A stretch of DNA of 64,000 nucleotides from Caballeronia insecticola (GCF_000402035.1 NC_021288.1:744001-808000); one strand, 5' to 3'; counted from the stretch's first letter, positions 26,539 to 35,991 are shown. Notes: generated from the sequence alone by a model not told the origin. Numbers and translations are program-made.

Positions 26539-26560
26539 TCGCCTCTCCCGTATATGCCCG

Positions 26561-26824
26561 TCAGTCGGCGACTTCGCCCCCGAACAGGTCTGCGGTCGCG
26601 GCGCTCTCCTTGAGCTGCGGCAACGCGCCGCTGCGCACCTGTTCCAGAATCCCGGCCGGCAGCCAGGTCTCCTCCATCGCGTTGATGCCGTTCTCGATCA
26701 TCTGCTGAAGGAAGAACGACTGTTTGCGCCCCGTCACTTCCGCCAATAGCCGCAGCCGCTGTTCGAATTGTGGATCGACCCGTACTGCGACCACCTTCAG
26801 CTTGTTTTCGGCGGTCCTTCTCAC
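26561..26824 (-). CDS. Ribbon-helix-helix (CopG/ParD-like) DNA-binding protein
   Basis: An 87-residue protein from GTG 26824, which has a perfect AAGGAG seven bases upstream; an in-frame ATG farther upstream lacks a site. The N-terminal basic strand (KLKVVAVRVDPQFEQRL) and helices (GRKQSFFLQQMIENGINAME) make a ribbon-helix-helix, as in type II antitoxins. The C-terminal part (WLPAGILEQVRSGALP) is antitoxin-like. No toxin gene is adjacent: the next gene is the chorismatase, 22 bases on. It may be an orphan antitoxin or a dedicated repressor of the chorismatase. Confidence 0.75.
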   Translation of the reverse strand: MRRTAENKLKVVAVRVDPQFEQRLRLLAEVTGRKQSFFLQQMIENGINAMEETWLPAGILEQVRSGALPQLKESAATADLFGGEVAD

Positions 26825-27090
26825 TGCGTGCTCCTTGTAACGTTGATTTCGCGCGAACCGGAATTGGTGCAGCACGTTTCGCGCATTCGAGGCGCAAGTC
26901 TACCCTCTCGCGCGTGCCTTCACGCAGTGCACGATCGTGCGCGGCATCGGGCGGCGTGCGTGCTACCATCGAAAAGCCGGGAATCAGACGAAAACCTGGC
27001 GCATGGCCGGGCTCCTGTTCACATCCCGCAAACGAGAGAGACGTCGATGGAGGCTTCGCGCCGAAGCTCGCACGCGCCTGCACAAGCGTC

Positions 27091-29274
27091 ATGAACGAAT
27101 CAGAAGAACATCCCGGATTCGGCCCGGCCGAGCCCCTGCCCTCGCCGCCGCCGCTCGACTTTCGCGCCGCGCGCAAGCGCTTCTTCACTGCGCTCGTAGC
27201 GTCGGTCGTCATTCCGTTCGCTTTCTTCGGGCTTTATAGCTATTACACCTATGAGCGCGCGCTCACCGAATCGGGCGAATCGCTGCAACAGTTCGTGCGC
27301 GTGATCGGCGAAAAAGCGAACACGGTCTTCAGCATCAATCGCGAACTGATTTCGCGCATCGAAGACATGCTCGGCAATGGCGACGCGGATTTCATCGCGC
27401 GCGATCAGACTGCGCTGCACGAGGCGCTGCGTCATCTCGTCGAGAGTCATCCGCAGATCGCGGCGTTATCGGTGCTCGACAGCCGCGGGCATCTCATTCT
27501 CAGCAGCCGCTTCATGCCCGCGCCGGATGTGTCCGTGGGCGATCGCGCCGACTTCATCGCCACACGCGACGCGCGCGCCCGCTTCCACATCTCGCTGCCC
27601 GAGCGCGGGCGCGTGAAGAACACCGACATCGTCAACACGCTCACCGCGCGCGTCGCGAAAGACGGGCGTTTTCTCGGCGCGATCTCGATTGCATTGCGGC
27701 GCGACTATCTGATCGATTTCTATCGCCAACTTTCCGCCGATGATCCCGCGCTCACCCTCGCGCTGCATCGCGAGGACGGCGCCGTGCTGGCACGCTATCC
27801 CGCGCCGCCGCCTCATGCGCCCGAACGTCATTCGGTGCTCGCCGCCGCATTCGCGCAAGGCGAACCCGCCGGCCTGCTGCGCTACGTTTCTCCGCTCGAC
27901 AACGACGAAAAGCTCACGGCGTTCCGGCGCGTCGGCGACTATCCGCTCTATGCTGCGGCGGGCTTCGCGATCCGCGACGTGCGTCTCGCGTGGTGGCGGC
28001 GCGATGTGTCGATCGCGGCCATCGCGCTGATTCCGTGCATCGCGCTATGGGTGCTGATCGGCTTTTCGCTGCGTCGCCTGAAAGCCGAAGAAGCCTCGTG
28101 GCACAACTGGCGCGGCGAACTCGCGCGACGCCGCTCCGCCGAGGCGGCCACGCGCCGCATGCAGCGCATGGGCGCGCTCGGCAATCTCGTCGCGAACGTC
28201 GCGCACGACTTCAACAATCTGCTGATGGTCGTCACGTCCAACATGGAGATTGCGCGGCGAAAAGGCTATAACGGTCTCGAGAAGGAAGTGACCGCGGTCG
28301 GGCGCGCGTCCGTCAGTGCTCAGGCGCTCGCGCGCCGCCTGATGAGCGTGGCGCGCCGCCAGCCGCTACAGATGCAGGTCATCCGGCTCGATCGCTGGAT
28401 GATGGAGACGGAGCCGCTCATACGCGCATCGGTGGGCGACAAGGTCAAGCTGCACACGCAGGTCTCGGGCACGATGTGGCCCGTGCGCGTCGATGCGACC
28501 GAGCTGACTTCGGCGCTCATCAACATCGCCGTGAACGCGAAGGATGCGATGCCCGATGGCGGCGACCTCCATATCCAGTGCAACAACGCGCGCTATCAGG
28601 ACGTGCCCGGTGGCCTCGTCGAGAACGAGTATGTCGTGATCGCGTGCAAGGACAGCGGCACCGGCATGCGGCCGGAAGTCGCCAAGCACGCGTTCGAGCC
28701 GCTGTTCACCACGAAGGCGCCGGGCGCCGGCACCGGCCTCGGACTCGCGCAAGTGCTCGCGATGGCCGAGCAGGCGGGCGGCATGGCGCGCGCAACCTCG
28801 GCGTGGGGCTACGGCACGACCATCTACATCTATCTGCCGCGCTGGACAGGCGAAGCCGATGCGCCGCAAGACACCGCGCCCGAGTCCGGCGTGCAGCGTC
28901 ATGCGCCTACTTCCACGGTGCTGCTCGTCGAAGACAACGACGAAGTGGCCGCCGGGCTATGCGCGGTGCTCGAAGTGCTCGGCTGGCGGGCGCATCACGA
29001 GCCGTCGGGCGACGCCGCATTGCGCGTGCTCGAAGCGGGCCACGAGTTCGATCTCGTGCTCTCGGACATCCAGATGCCCGGCACTTATGACGGCATCCGC
29101 CTCGCCGAATGGATCAGGACGATGCGTCCGCAACAACCCGTCACGCTGATGACGGGCTACGCCGATCAACTCGAACAGGCGAGACGCACGGGCGTCGCGA
29201 TTCTCGCCAAGCCGTTCAACATCGACGATCTGAAGGCCCTGCTCGACGGCCTGCCCGCGCGCCATCACATCTGA
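27091..29274 (+). CDS. Hybrid sensor histidine kinase with CACHE sensor and receiver
   Basis: A 727-residue inner-membrane sensor. Helix 1 is at about 31-50, a periplasmic double-CACHE domain at about 55-300 and helix 2 at about 307-327. The dimerisation/phosphoacceptor segment NVAHDFNNLL has His372, the HATPase region has NIAVNAKDAMPDGG and GTGLGLAQVLAMAEQAGG, and the C-terminal receiver has phospho-acceptor Asp659 (VLSDIQMPGT) and Lys in AKPF. There is no separate response-regulator gene beside it, so output passes through the receiver to an unlinked partner. Its end overlaps the convergent flavin reductase gene by ten bases. Confidence 0.92.
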   Translation: MNESEEHPGFGPAEPLPSPPPLDFRAARKRFFTALVASVVIPFAFFGLYSYYTYERALTESGESLQQFVRVIGEKANTVFSINRELISRIEDMLGNGDADFIARDQTALHEALRHLVESHPQIAALSVLDSRGHLILSSRFMPAPDVSVGDRADFIATRDARARFHISLPERGRVKNTDIVNTLTARVAKDGRFLGAISIALRRDYLIDFYRQLSADDPALTLALHREDGAVLARYPAPPPHAPERHSVLAAAFAQGEPAGLLRYVSPLDNDEKLTAFRRVGDYPLYAAAGFAIRDVRLAWWRRDVSIAAIALIPCIALWVLIGFSLRRLKAEEASWHNWRGELARRRSAEAATRRMQRMGALGNLVANVAHDFNNLLMVVTSNMEIARRKGYNGLEKEVTAVGRASVSAQALARRLMSVARRQPLQMQVIRLDRWMMETEPLIRASVGDKVKLHTQVSGTMWPVRVDATELTSALINIAVNAKDAMPDGGDLHIQCNNARYQDVPGGLVENEYVVIACKDSGTGMRPEVAKHAFEPLFTTKAPGAGTGLGLAQVLAMAEQAGGMARATSAWGYGTTIYIYLPRWTGEADAPQDTAPESGVQRHAPTSTVLLVEDNDEVAAGLCAVLEVLGWRAHHEPSGDAALRVLEAGHEFDLVLSDIQMPGTYDGIRLAEWIRTMRPQQPVTLMTGYADQLEQARRTGVAILAKPFNIDDLKALLDGLPARHHI

Positions 29275-29852
29275 AAGCGGTCGCGCGTCGTCACGTAATC
29301 GCTCGCGCCGAAGCGCCCCACGGGAAAATAGTGCTGCAAACGCACGCGCCATGTATCGAGATCGATGAGTTCGTCGCGCGCATGTAGCATCAACACCCGT
29401 CCGATGAAGATATGCCGGCTCGTGGTTTCCAGCGTTTCCCACAGCGCGCATTCGAACGCGACGGGCGCTTCGGCGATGCGCGGCGGCTTCACACGCGTCG
29501 AAGCGAGCGCGGTGAAGCCGACCTCTTCAAGCTCGGAGACATCGGCGGCGAAGCGTTCTCCGCAGCGATGCATTTGCTGCGCGATGGCTTCATCGGCGAG
29601 ATGCACGACGAACTCTTTCTCGCGCGGGATGTTCACCGCAGTGTCTTTCAGCGTGCCGTCCGCGAGGCGGTTGATGCTGATCATCACGATGGGCGGTTCT
29701 TCGCCCAGCATGTTGAACATCGAGAACGGCGCGGCGTTCACGGTGCCGTCCGCGCCGAGCGTCGTCACGAGCGCGATGGGACGCGGCACGATGAGGCTCG
29801 CCATCAGCTTGTAACGCTGGTACTCGGTGATCGCTTCGAAATCGATTTGCAT
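29265..29852 (-). CDS. Flavin reductase-like (FMN-binding split barrel) protein
   Basis: A 195-residue protein of the flavin reductase family. IVPRPIALVTTLGADGTVNA AP at the N-terminal side and FSMFNMLGEEPPIVMIS are the FMN-binding split-barrel signature. Relatives reduce flavin for two-component monooxygenases or act as FMN proteins in ring catabolism. It is the last gene of a three-gene operon with a GntR regulator and a polysaccharide-deacetylase-type hydrolase, so it may support an oxygenase elsewhere. No partner oxygenase is in the window. Confidence 0.85.
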   Translation of the reverse strand: MQIDFEAITEYQRYKLMASLIVPRPIALVTTLGADGTVNAAPFSMFNMLGEEPPIVMISINRLADGTLKDTAVNIPREKEFVVHLADEAIAQQMHRCGERFAADVSELEEVGFTALASTRVKPPRIAEAPVAFECALWETLETTSRHIFIGRVLMLHARDELIDLDTWRVRLQHYFPVGRFGASDYVTTRDRFQM

Positions 29853-29853
29853 G

Positions 29854-30567
29854 TCACTCCACTACGGTTCGTTGCGCGGGATCGAGGCCGAGCAGTTGCG
29901 CGAGCCCCTTCGCGCCCGGCATGCGCGATGTCTCGATGCGCGCCTCGAGGCTGCGCAGATGCGCCGTCATATGCGCGATCGCGCCTTCTGCATCGCGGGC
30001 TTCGAGGCAGTCGAGAATCGCGGTGTGCTCGTCGTGCTCGCACGGCGCGTTCCCCACCGGCTCATACGCACCAACGATCAGCGAGCAGCGCGAGATCAGT
30101 TCGGTCAGATAGTGTTCGAGAATCGCGTTGCCCGCAAGCGCCGCGATACGCAGATGAAACGCGCTCGCGAGCCGCGCCCATGATGGCTGATCGAAGCGAT
30201 GCATCGCGTCGTGTTCCTTCGCCAGTTGCTCACGCAGCGCGGCGATATCGGCGGCGCTCGCGCGCTGTGCCGCGAGTTCGACGAGCGCGCGCTCGACCGA
30301 ACGCCGCGCCTCGAAGATCGCGCGCGTCTCTTCCTGCGTCGGTTGCGCGATCACCGCGCCCTTGTTCGGCCGCAACACGACGATGCCATCGTATGCGAGC
30401 TTTTCCAGCGCACGCCGCACGACCGCACGGCCCACGCCGAACAGCGCGCAGAGTTCCGGCTCGGGCAGCTTGGTGCCGGGCGTGAGACGGCGATTCAGCA
30501 CGCCCTCGAAGATCGACCGATAGATGCGCGCGTCCGCGCTCTCCTTCGCGCTCTTCATGCTCTTCAT
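29854..30567 (-). CDS. GntR-family regulator (FCD/FadR type)
   Basis: A 237-residue regulator with an N-terminal winged helix (LPEPELCALFGVGRAVVRRA) and a C-terminal FCD ligand domain with metal-type His residues (AFHLRIAALAGNAILEHYL; EHDEHTAILDCLEARDAEGA). The ATG at 30567 overlaps the deacetylase stop (ATGA). It probably controls its own operon and perhaps the divergent ABC transporter at 31765-35986. An AACCGGTT palindrome (31496-31503) just before the deacetylase start is a possible operator. Confidence 0.9.
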   Translation of the reverse strand: MKSMKSAKESADARIYRSIFEGVLNRRLTPGTKLPEPELCALFGVGRAVVRRALEKLAYDGIVVLRPNKGAVIAQPTQEETRAIFEARRSVERALVELAAQRASAADIAALREQLAKEHDAMHRFDQPSWARLASAFHLRIAALAGNAILEHYLTELISRCSLIVGAYEPVGNAPCEHDEHTAILDCLEARDAEGAIAHMTAHLRSLEARIETSRMPGAKGLAQLLGLDPAQRTVVE

Positions 30568-31481
30568 GCGGCCTGCGCCGGCACGGGCACGGCTGCATCG
30601 GCATGACGCGCGATCGCGCCGGGCGTCGTCAGCCAGATGTCCTTGCGCGCGGCCGCGATATGCGTAAGTGCGCGCCGCAAATGCCGCAACCGATACGGCT
30701 GCCCGACGATATACGGATGCAGCGCAATGCCCATCACGAGCGCCTGCGGCGTGCGCGCGCGCTGCGTCTGTTCGAGCATCTCGTCGAACTGGTCGATGAT
30801 CATGTCCGCGAAATCGCGCATGTCCATGTGCCGCGCCATGATCATCGGCAGATCGTTGAGTTCCTGCGGATACGGGATCGACCAGAGCGGGCCATGGCGC
30901 GTATTCATGCGCACCGGGCGGTCGTCGTGACACCAGTTGAGCGTGTAGCGATAGCCGGTTTCGGCGAGCAGGTCCGGCGTGCGATGCGACTCTGAAATCC
31001 ACGGCGAGAGCCAGCCTGACGGCGCCGCGCCGGAACGTTCGAGCATGCGCGCCCGGCAATGCGCGAGCAGCGCGCGTTCGCCCGCTTCGTCGAGATCGCT
31101 CTGACGTTGCGCGTTCGTGTGACCGTGCGCGATGAGTTCGTCGCCGCGCGCAGCGCACGCTTCGACGAGCGCGGGACAGTGATCGTACAGCGACGTATTG
31201 ATGAGCGTGCCCGCAGGCAGATCGAGCGCATCGAACAGTTCGATGCAGCGCCACGCGCCCACGCGATTGCCGTATTCGCGCCAGCTGAAGTTGAGCACAT
31301 CGGGTTGCGGCGAGAGCGGCCCGAGCGCCGCGCCCAGTCCTTCACCGAAGGCAAAGTGCTCCAGATTGAAGCCGAGATAGACGGCGAGTCCCGCGCCGTT
31401 TGGCCAGCGATAACCGTCGCTCTCGTGTATCGCGCGATAGTCGAAGCGCTCATGCGTCTTCAGCGGATCGAAGTCGTTCAT
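30564..31481 (-). CDS. Polysaccharide deacetylase-fold hydrolase (PuuE allantoinase-like)
   Basis: A 305-residue NodB-fold protein. GFNLEHFAFGEG, GDELIAHGHTNAQRQS (metal-site region with HGHT), GWLSPWISESHRTPDLLAETGY and LHPYIVGQPYRL match the branch that includes PuuE allantoinase and cyclic imide hydrolases rather than chitin deacetylases. No signal peptide is seen, so it acts in the cytoplasm on a small molecule, probably a cyclic amide. It heads a three-gene operon and is divergent from a polyamine-type ABC importer, which likely brings its substrate. Confidence 0.82.
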   Translation of the reverse strand: MNDFDPLKTHERFDYRAIHESDGYRWPNGAGLAVYLGFNLEHFAFGEGLGAALGPLSPQPDVLNFSWREYGNRVGAWRCIELFDALDLPAGTLINTSLYDHCPALVEACAARGDELIAHGHTNAQRQSDLDEAGERALLAHCRARMLERSGAAPSGWLSPWISESHRTPDLLAETGYRYTLNWCHDDRPVRMNTRHGPLWSIPYPQELNDLPMIMARHMDMRDFADMIIDQFDEMLEQTQRARTPQALVMGIALHPYIVGQPYRLRHLRRALTHIAAARKDIWLTTPGAIARHADAAVPVPAQAA

Positions 31482-31764
31482 GTCGAATATGGATGAACCG
31501 GTTTGGTTAAGTCATGCCCCAACGCGGACGTGATCCGCACCGCGATCGCACACGCCGCGCATGCGCAAGTGCTGACGATCGGGGTCCGCGATCGTGTGCA
31601 AGTTGCGCGCCAATTCGTCGACGACCTAACGTCCGCGCGTGTTGCAGTTCTACGCGACGTGCCGCGAGCGTGCGGCAGAACACGAATGGCATATGTCTTG
31701 CAATGGCTTGCCCGCTGTATTGCATCAGCGTCTTCATACAGGTCATCACACAGGACACGCCTTC

Positions 31765-32820
31765 ATGGTCCAGCCGGCATCCACGGTGGTTCACACGAGC
31801 CCAGCCGATATCGAACTCGTGCATGTTTCGAAGCGTTATGGCGATTCGGTCGCCGTCGATTCGATCGACCTGCGCATTCCGGGCGGCGCGTATTGCTGCC
31901 TGCTCGGGCCGTCCGGCTGCGGCAAGACTTCGACGTTGCGCATGATCGCGGGCCACGAATGGGTCTCCGAAGGCGACGTGCTTATCGGCGGACGCAACGT
32001 CACGCGCGCGCAGCCCGTCGCGCGCGGCACGGCCATGGTCTTTCAGAGCTATGCGCTCTTTCCGCATCTCTCCGCGCTCGACAACGTCGCGTTCAGCCTC
32101 AAGGTGCGCGGCATCGCGAAGGAGGCGCGCAGAAAGCGTGCGGGCGAGTTGCTCGACCTCGTCGCGATGTCGGCTTATGCGAATCGCAAGCCCGCGCAAC
32201 TCTCGGGCGGACAACAGCAGCGCGTGGCGCTCGCGCGCGCGCTCCTCAACGAGCCGCGTTGCCTGCTGCTCGACGAGCCGCTCTCCGCGCTCGATCCGTT
32301 CCTGCGCGTGCAGATGCGCGCCGAACTCAAGCGCTGGCAGAAGGAACTCGGCATCACCTTCGTGCACGTCACGCATTCACAGGAAGAAGCGATGGCGCTC
32401 GCGGATCTCGTCGTCGTGATGAGTCACGGACATATCGAGCAGAGCGGCACGCCCTTCGATGTCTTCAACCGCCCGCGCACGGAATTCGTCGCGCGCTTTC
32501 TCGGCGGACATAACGTGCTCGGTGCGAACGGGCGGCTCTTCACGGTGCGCGCGGATCATCTGCGCATCGCGCCGCACGGTGTGGCGGCGGGAACGAGTGC
32601 GGGCGACGGCGGGCTTCTGCGCATCGGCGGGCTGGCGTGCACGGTGCGCGAGGCCGAGTATCAGGGCACGCATCTGCGCATGACGCTCGATCCGCTCGAC
32701 GGCTCGCCCGAACTCGTCTCCATGATCAGCGACGCCGACTACGACCCGCAACGCTTCAGTCCCGGCGCGCGCGTGACGGCGTGGTGGGACGAACAGAACG
32801 CGCATCCGCTCGCCGCGTGA
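31765..32820 (+). CDS. ABC transporter ATPase, spermidine/putrescine (PotA) type
   Basis: A 351-residue ATPase with Walker A GPSGCGKT (48-55), Q-loop in FQSYALFP, signature LSGGQQQR, Walker B CLLLDEP and a C-terminal TOBE domain typical of PotA/CysA types. ATG 31765 is chosen because the sequence upstream is not homologous. It is the first gene of a four-gene operon (ATPase, binding protein, two permeases). Divergence from a deacetylase/GntR operon suggests import of a nitrogenous metabolite. Confidence 0.93.
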   Translation: MVQPASTVVHTSPADIELVHVSKRYGDSVAVDSIDLRIPGGAYCCLLGPSGCGKTSTLRMIAGHEWVSEGDVLIGGRNVTRAQPVARGTAMVFQSYALFPHLSALDNVAFSLKVRGIAKEARRKRAGELLDLVAMSAYANRKPAQLSGGQQQRVALARALLNEPRCLLLDEPLSALDPFLRVQMRAELKRWQKELGITFVHVTHSQEEAMALADLVVVMSHGHIEQSGTPFDVFNRPRTEFVARFLGGHNVLGANGRLFTVRADHLRIAPHGVAAGTSAGDGGLLRIGGLACTVREAEYQGTHLRMTLDPLDGSPELVSMISDADYDPQRFSPGARVTAWWDEQNAHPLAA

Positions 32821-32857
32821 ACCCGGCATTCACAACTTCAAATTCGAGGAGAAACCC

Positions 32858-34147
32858 ATGAACGACGATCAAGCCACGCCGCGCGAAGACGACACGGCAA
32901 CCACGGGCATTTCACGCCGCACCTTCATCAAGGGCGCGGTGGCGGCGGCGGGCATCGCCGGGTTTCCGTATGTGCATGCGCAGGAGAAGATCACGCTGCG
33001 CTATCTCGGCACGGCGGTGAACCAGAGCGCGGACATCGCGAAGAAGTTCAAGGAAGACACGGGCATCGAGATTCAATATATTCCCGTCACGACAGACGAC
33101 GTCACCAAGCGCATCATCACGCAGCCGAATTCTTTCGATATCGTCGATACCGAATACTTCTCGCTCAAGAAGCTGATTCCCGCCGGCACGCTCGCGGGCA
33201 TGGATGCGAAGCGCATCAAGCTCGCCGACAAGATCACGCCCGTGCTGACCCGGGGCGAAGTGAACGGCAAGAAGATCGGCGATCAGGGCACCGCGCCGAA
33301 GAAGGTGATGTTCCTGAAGGGCGCGCGCTCGACCGAGTTCAGCGCAACGCCCACAGAGTGGATGACGCTCATTCCCACGACGTATAACGCCGACACGCTC
33401 GGCATTCGCCCCGATCTCATCGCGCGGCCCGTGACCACGTGGGCGGACCTGCTCAATCCGCAGTTCAAGGGCAAGGCGGCGCTGCTCAACATTCCGGCTA
33501 TCGGCATCATGGATGCGGCGATGGCGATCGAGGCGATGGGCCAGGTCAAGTACGGCGACAAGGGCAACATGACGAAGGCCGAGATCGACCAGACCATCAA
33601 GGTGCTGATCGAGGCCAAGCGCGCCGGACAGTTCCGCGCTTTCTGGCGTGACTTCAACGAAAGTGTGAACCTGATGGCTTCCGGCGAAGTGGTGATTCAG
33701 TCGATGTGGTCGCCCGCCGTCACGAAGGTCCGCACGATGGGCATCGCCTGCAAGTTCCAGCCGCTCAAGGAAGGCTATCGTTCGTGGGCGTCGGGCTTCG
33801 GCTTTCCGCGTTCGTTGCAGGGCAAGAAGCTCGATGCCGCGTATGAATTCGTCAACTGGTTCCAGGACGGCTGGGCCGGCGCGTATCTGATGCGTCAGGG
33901 CTACTATCCCGGCGTGACGGACACGGCGAAGTCGCACATGCAGGCCTACGAGTGGGACTACTGGATGGAAGGCAAGCCCGCCGCGCAGGACATCAAGGCA
34001 CCCGATGGCCAGTTGCTGGAAAAAGCCGGCAGTGTGCGCGACGGCGGTTCGTACACGCAGCGCATGAGCGCGATCGCGTGCTGGAACGCCGTGATGGACG
34101 AGAACATCTACATGGTCCAGAAGTGGAACGAGTTTATTGCTGCTTGA
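32858..34147 (+). CDS. Tat-exported ABC substrate-binding protein, PotD-like
   Basis: A 429-residue periplasmic binding protein. The N-terminus holds a twin-arginine signal (ISRRTFIKGAVAAAG) and cleavage near YVHA-QE. The mature part begins KITLRYLGTAVNQSADIAKK and has the extended binding-protein fold of polyamine-type systems. GAGGAG lies before the ATG. Tat export suggests it folds before secretion. Ligand unknown: polyamine, ureide or carboxylate. Confidence 0.92.
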   Translation: MNDDQATPREDDTATTGISRRTFIKGAVAAAGIAGFPYVHAQEKITLRYLGTAVNQSADIAKKFKEDTGIEIQYIPVTTDDVTKRIITQPNSFDIVDTEYFSLKKLIPAGTLAGMDAKRIKLADKITPVLTRGEVNGKKIGDQGTAPKKVMFLKGARSTEFSATPTEWMTLIPTTYNADTLGIRPDLIARPVTTWADLLNPQFKGKAALLNIPAIGIMDAAMAIEAMGQVKYGDKGNMTKAEIDQTIKVLIEAKRAGQFRAFWRDFNESVNLMASGEVVIQSMWSPAVTKVRTMGIACKFQPLKEGYRSWASGFGFPRSLQGKKLDAAYEFVNWFQDGWAGAYLMRQGYYPGVTDTAKSHMQAYEWDYWMEGKPAAQDIKAPDGQLLEKAGSVRDGGSYTQRMSAIACWNAVMDENIYMVQKWNEFIAA

Positions 34148-34173
34148 TATAGACCAAGGGAGCGCGCCCGACG

Positions 34174-35088
34174 ATGGCATCTGTCGAATATCTCCGGCAG
34201 GCGAAGGAAGCGCCGGTGCGTCATCGGCGTGTGAGCGCGTGGCTGCAAGCGACGCCGCTCACGCTGACCTTCGTGCTGTTCTTTATCGTGCCGCTTGTGA
34301 TCACGTTGATCGTGAGCTTCTGGGACTTCAACGAATATCAGATCATCCCGGCGTTCACGCTGAAGAACTACACGGCGATCTTCGACGGTTGCAGTTCGTT
34401 GACGGACGTGTGCGTGACCTTCAAGACCTATTGGTCGACGCTCAGGTTCTGCGCAATCGTCTGGGCGGTGACGCTGTTGCTCGGCTTCACGATCGCTTAC
34501 TTTCTGGCCTTTCACGTGCGCACGACCGCGATGCAGACCGTGCTGTTCCTCGTCTGCACGATTCCGTTCTGGACCTCGAACGTGATCCGCATGATCTCGT
34601 GGATTCCGCTTCTCGGCCGCAACGGCATCGTGAATCAGGCGCTGCTGTCGGCGCATCTCGTCGAGCGGCCGGTCGAGTGGCTGCTGTACTCGAACTTCTC
34701 GGTCGTGCTCGCGTTCGTGCATCTCTACACGTTCTTCATGATCGTGCCGATCTTCAACGCGATGATGCGCATCGACCGTGCGTTGCTCGAAGCCGCGCGC
34801 GACGCGGGCGCAAGCGGCTGCCAAGTGATCCGCGACGTGGTGCTGCCGTTGTCGAAGACGGGCATCGTGATTGGCTCGATCTTCGTCGTCACCATCGTGA
34901 TGGGCGACTTTCTCACCGTCGGCGTGATGGGCGGACAACAAATCGCATCGGTGGGCAAGATCATTCAGGTGCAGACGGGCTATCTGCAGTTCCCCGCGGC
35001 CGCGGCCAACGCGATCATCCTGCTGGCCGTCGTGCTCATGATCGTGTGGGCGCTCACGCGTGTCGTCGATATCAGAAAGGAGCTGTGA
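34174..35088 (+). CDS. ABC transporter permease, PotB-like
   Basis: A 304-residue inner-membrane permease with six predicted helices. The EAA-type cytoplasmic loop (LLEAARDAGASGCQVIRDVVLP) contacts the ATPase. It is the first of two permeases in this importer and follows the binding protein by 26 bases. The last codons include an AGAAAGGAG stretch that serves as ribosome binding site for the next gene. Confidence 0.92.
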   Translation: MASVEYLRQAKEAPVRHRRVSAWLQATPLTLTFVLFFIVPLVITLIVSFWDFNEYQIIPAFTLKNYTAIFDGCSSLTDVCVTFKTYWSTLRFCAIVWAVTLLLGFTIAYFLAFHVRTTAMQTVLFLVCTIPFWTSNVIRMISWIPLLGRNGIVNQALLSAHLVERPVEWLLYSNFSVVLAFVHLYTFFMIVPIFNAMMRIDRALLEAARDAGASGCQVIRDVVLPLSKTGIVIGSIFVVTIVMGDFLTVGVMGGQQIASVGKIIQVQTGYLQFPAAAANAIILLAVVLMIVWALTRVVDIRKEL

Positions 35089-35089
35089 C

Positions 35090-35986
35090 ATGGCGGGCGC
35101 AATCATGCATCGCGAGCATCGGCCCGCGAGTTTCTACTGGCTCGCGCTGGTCTTCGGGCTGTTCGTGTTGTTCCTGTATGGGCCCGTGATCACGATCTTC
35201 ATTCTGTCGTTTCAGGGCCCCGAAGGCGGCCTCACGTTTCCGATGCGCGGCGTCTCGCTGCACTGGTTCGCGGCACTGCGCGGCGGTGTCGGCGACATCG
35301 ACATCTGGGCTGCATTCGGGCGCTCGGTGAAGCTCGCGCTTGCAGTGACTGTGCTGACCGTGCTGTTCTCGTTATGCGCGGGGCTTGCGTTCCGCAGGCG
35401 TTTTCGTGGCGATACGGCCGTGTTCTATGTGTCCGTCGCGAGTCTGATCATGCCGTCGATCATCGTGTCGCTGGGCATCGGTCTCACGTTCCGGCTGCTC
35501 GATACGCTCATCAAGTATCTCGCGAATGAATGGGGCTTCCAGTCGTTCGGGGATGGCTGGGGCACGTCGATGGGCCTCTTCACGTCCGCGCTCGGCGCGC
35601 ATCTCACGTGGACCTTGCCGTTCGGATTGCTCGTGATGTTCGCGGTGTTCAACCGCTTCAGCCCGGCTTACGAAGAGGCGGCGCGCGATCTCGGCGCATC
35701 GCCGTGGCAGTCGTTCAGGCATGTGGTGCTGCCGATCATCGGGCCTTCCGTCATCGGCGTGGGCATGTTCGGCTTCACGTTGTCGTGGGATGAGATCGCG
35801 CGAACGTCGCAAGCTATCGGCGATCAGAATACGTTGCCGCTCGAATTGCAGGGCTTGACGACATCGGTGACGACGCCTGTGATCTATGCGCTCGGCACCA
35901 TGACCACGTTGATGTCGCTGGCGGTGATGGTGGGGGGGTTGTTGGTTGTGAGGGCGATTGGGAGGAGGAGGAAGGCCGGGGGCTGA
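35090..35986 (+). CDS. ABC transporter permease, PotC-like
   Basis: A 298-residue permease with six helices and the EAA loop YEEAARDLGASPWQSFRHVVLP. ATG 35090 follows the AAAGGAG built into the end of the preceding gene. The last 50 bases are unusually G-rich, with a G7 run (35932-35938) and AGG/GGG codons not used elsewhere in the operon, encoding VGGLLVVRAIGRRRKAGG. It converges on the TetR gene with a five-base gap. Confidence 0.92.
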   Translation: MAGAIMHREHRPASFYWLALVFGLFVLFLYGPVITIFILSFQGPEGGLTFPMRGVSLHWFAALRGGVGDIDIWAAFGRSVKLALAVTVLTVLFSLCAGLAFRRRFRGDTAVFYVSVASLIMPSIIVSLGIGLTFRLLDTLIKYLANEWGFQSFGDGWGTSMGLFTSALGAHLTWTLPFGLLVMFAVFNRFSPAYEEAARDLGASPWQSFRHVVLPIIGPSVIGVGMFGFTLSWDEIARTSQAIGDQNTLPLELQGLTTSVTTPVIYALGTMTTLMSLAVMVGGLLVVRAIGRRRKAGG

Positions 35987-35991
35987 CGCAA

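Noticed and set aside
26561..26824. Complete type II toxin-antitoxin module
   Set aside because: Only the RHH, antitoxin-like protein is present; neither neighbour resembles a RelE, ParE, MazF or VapC toxin.
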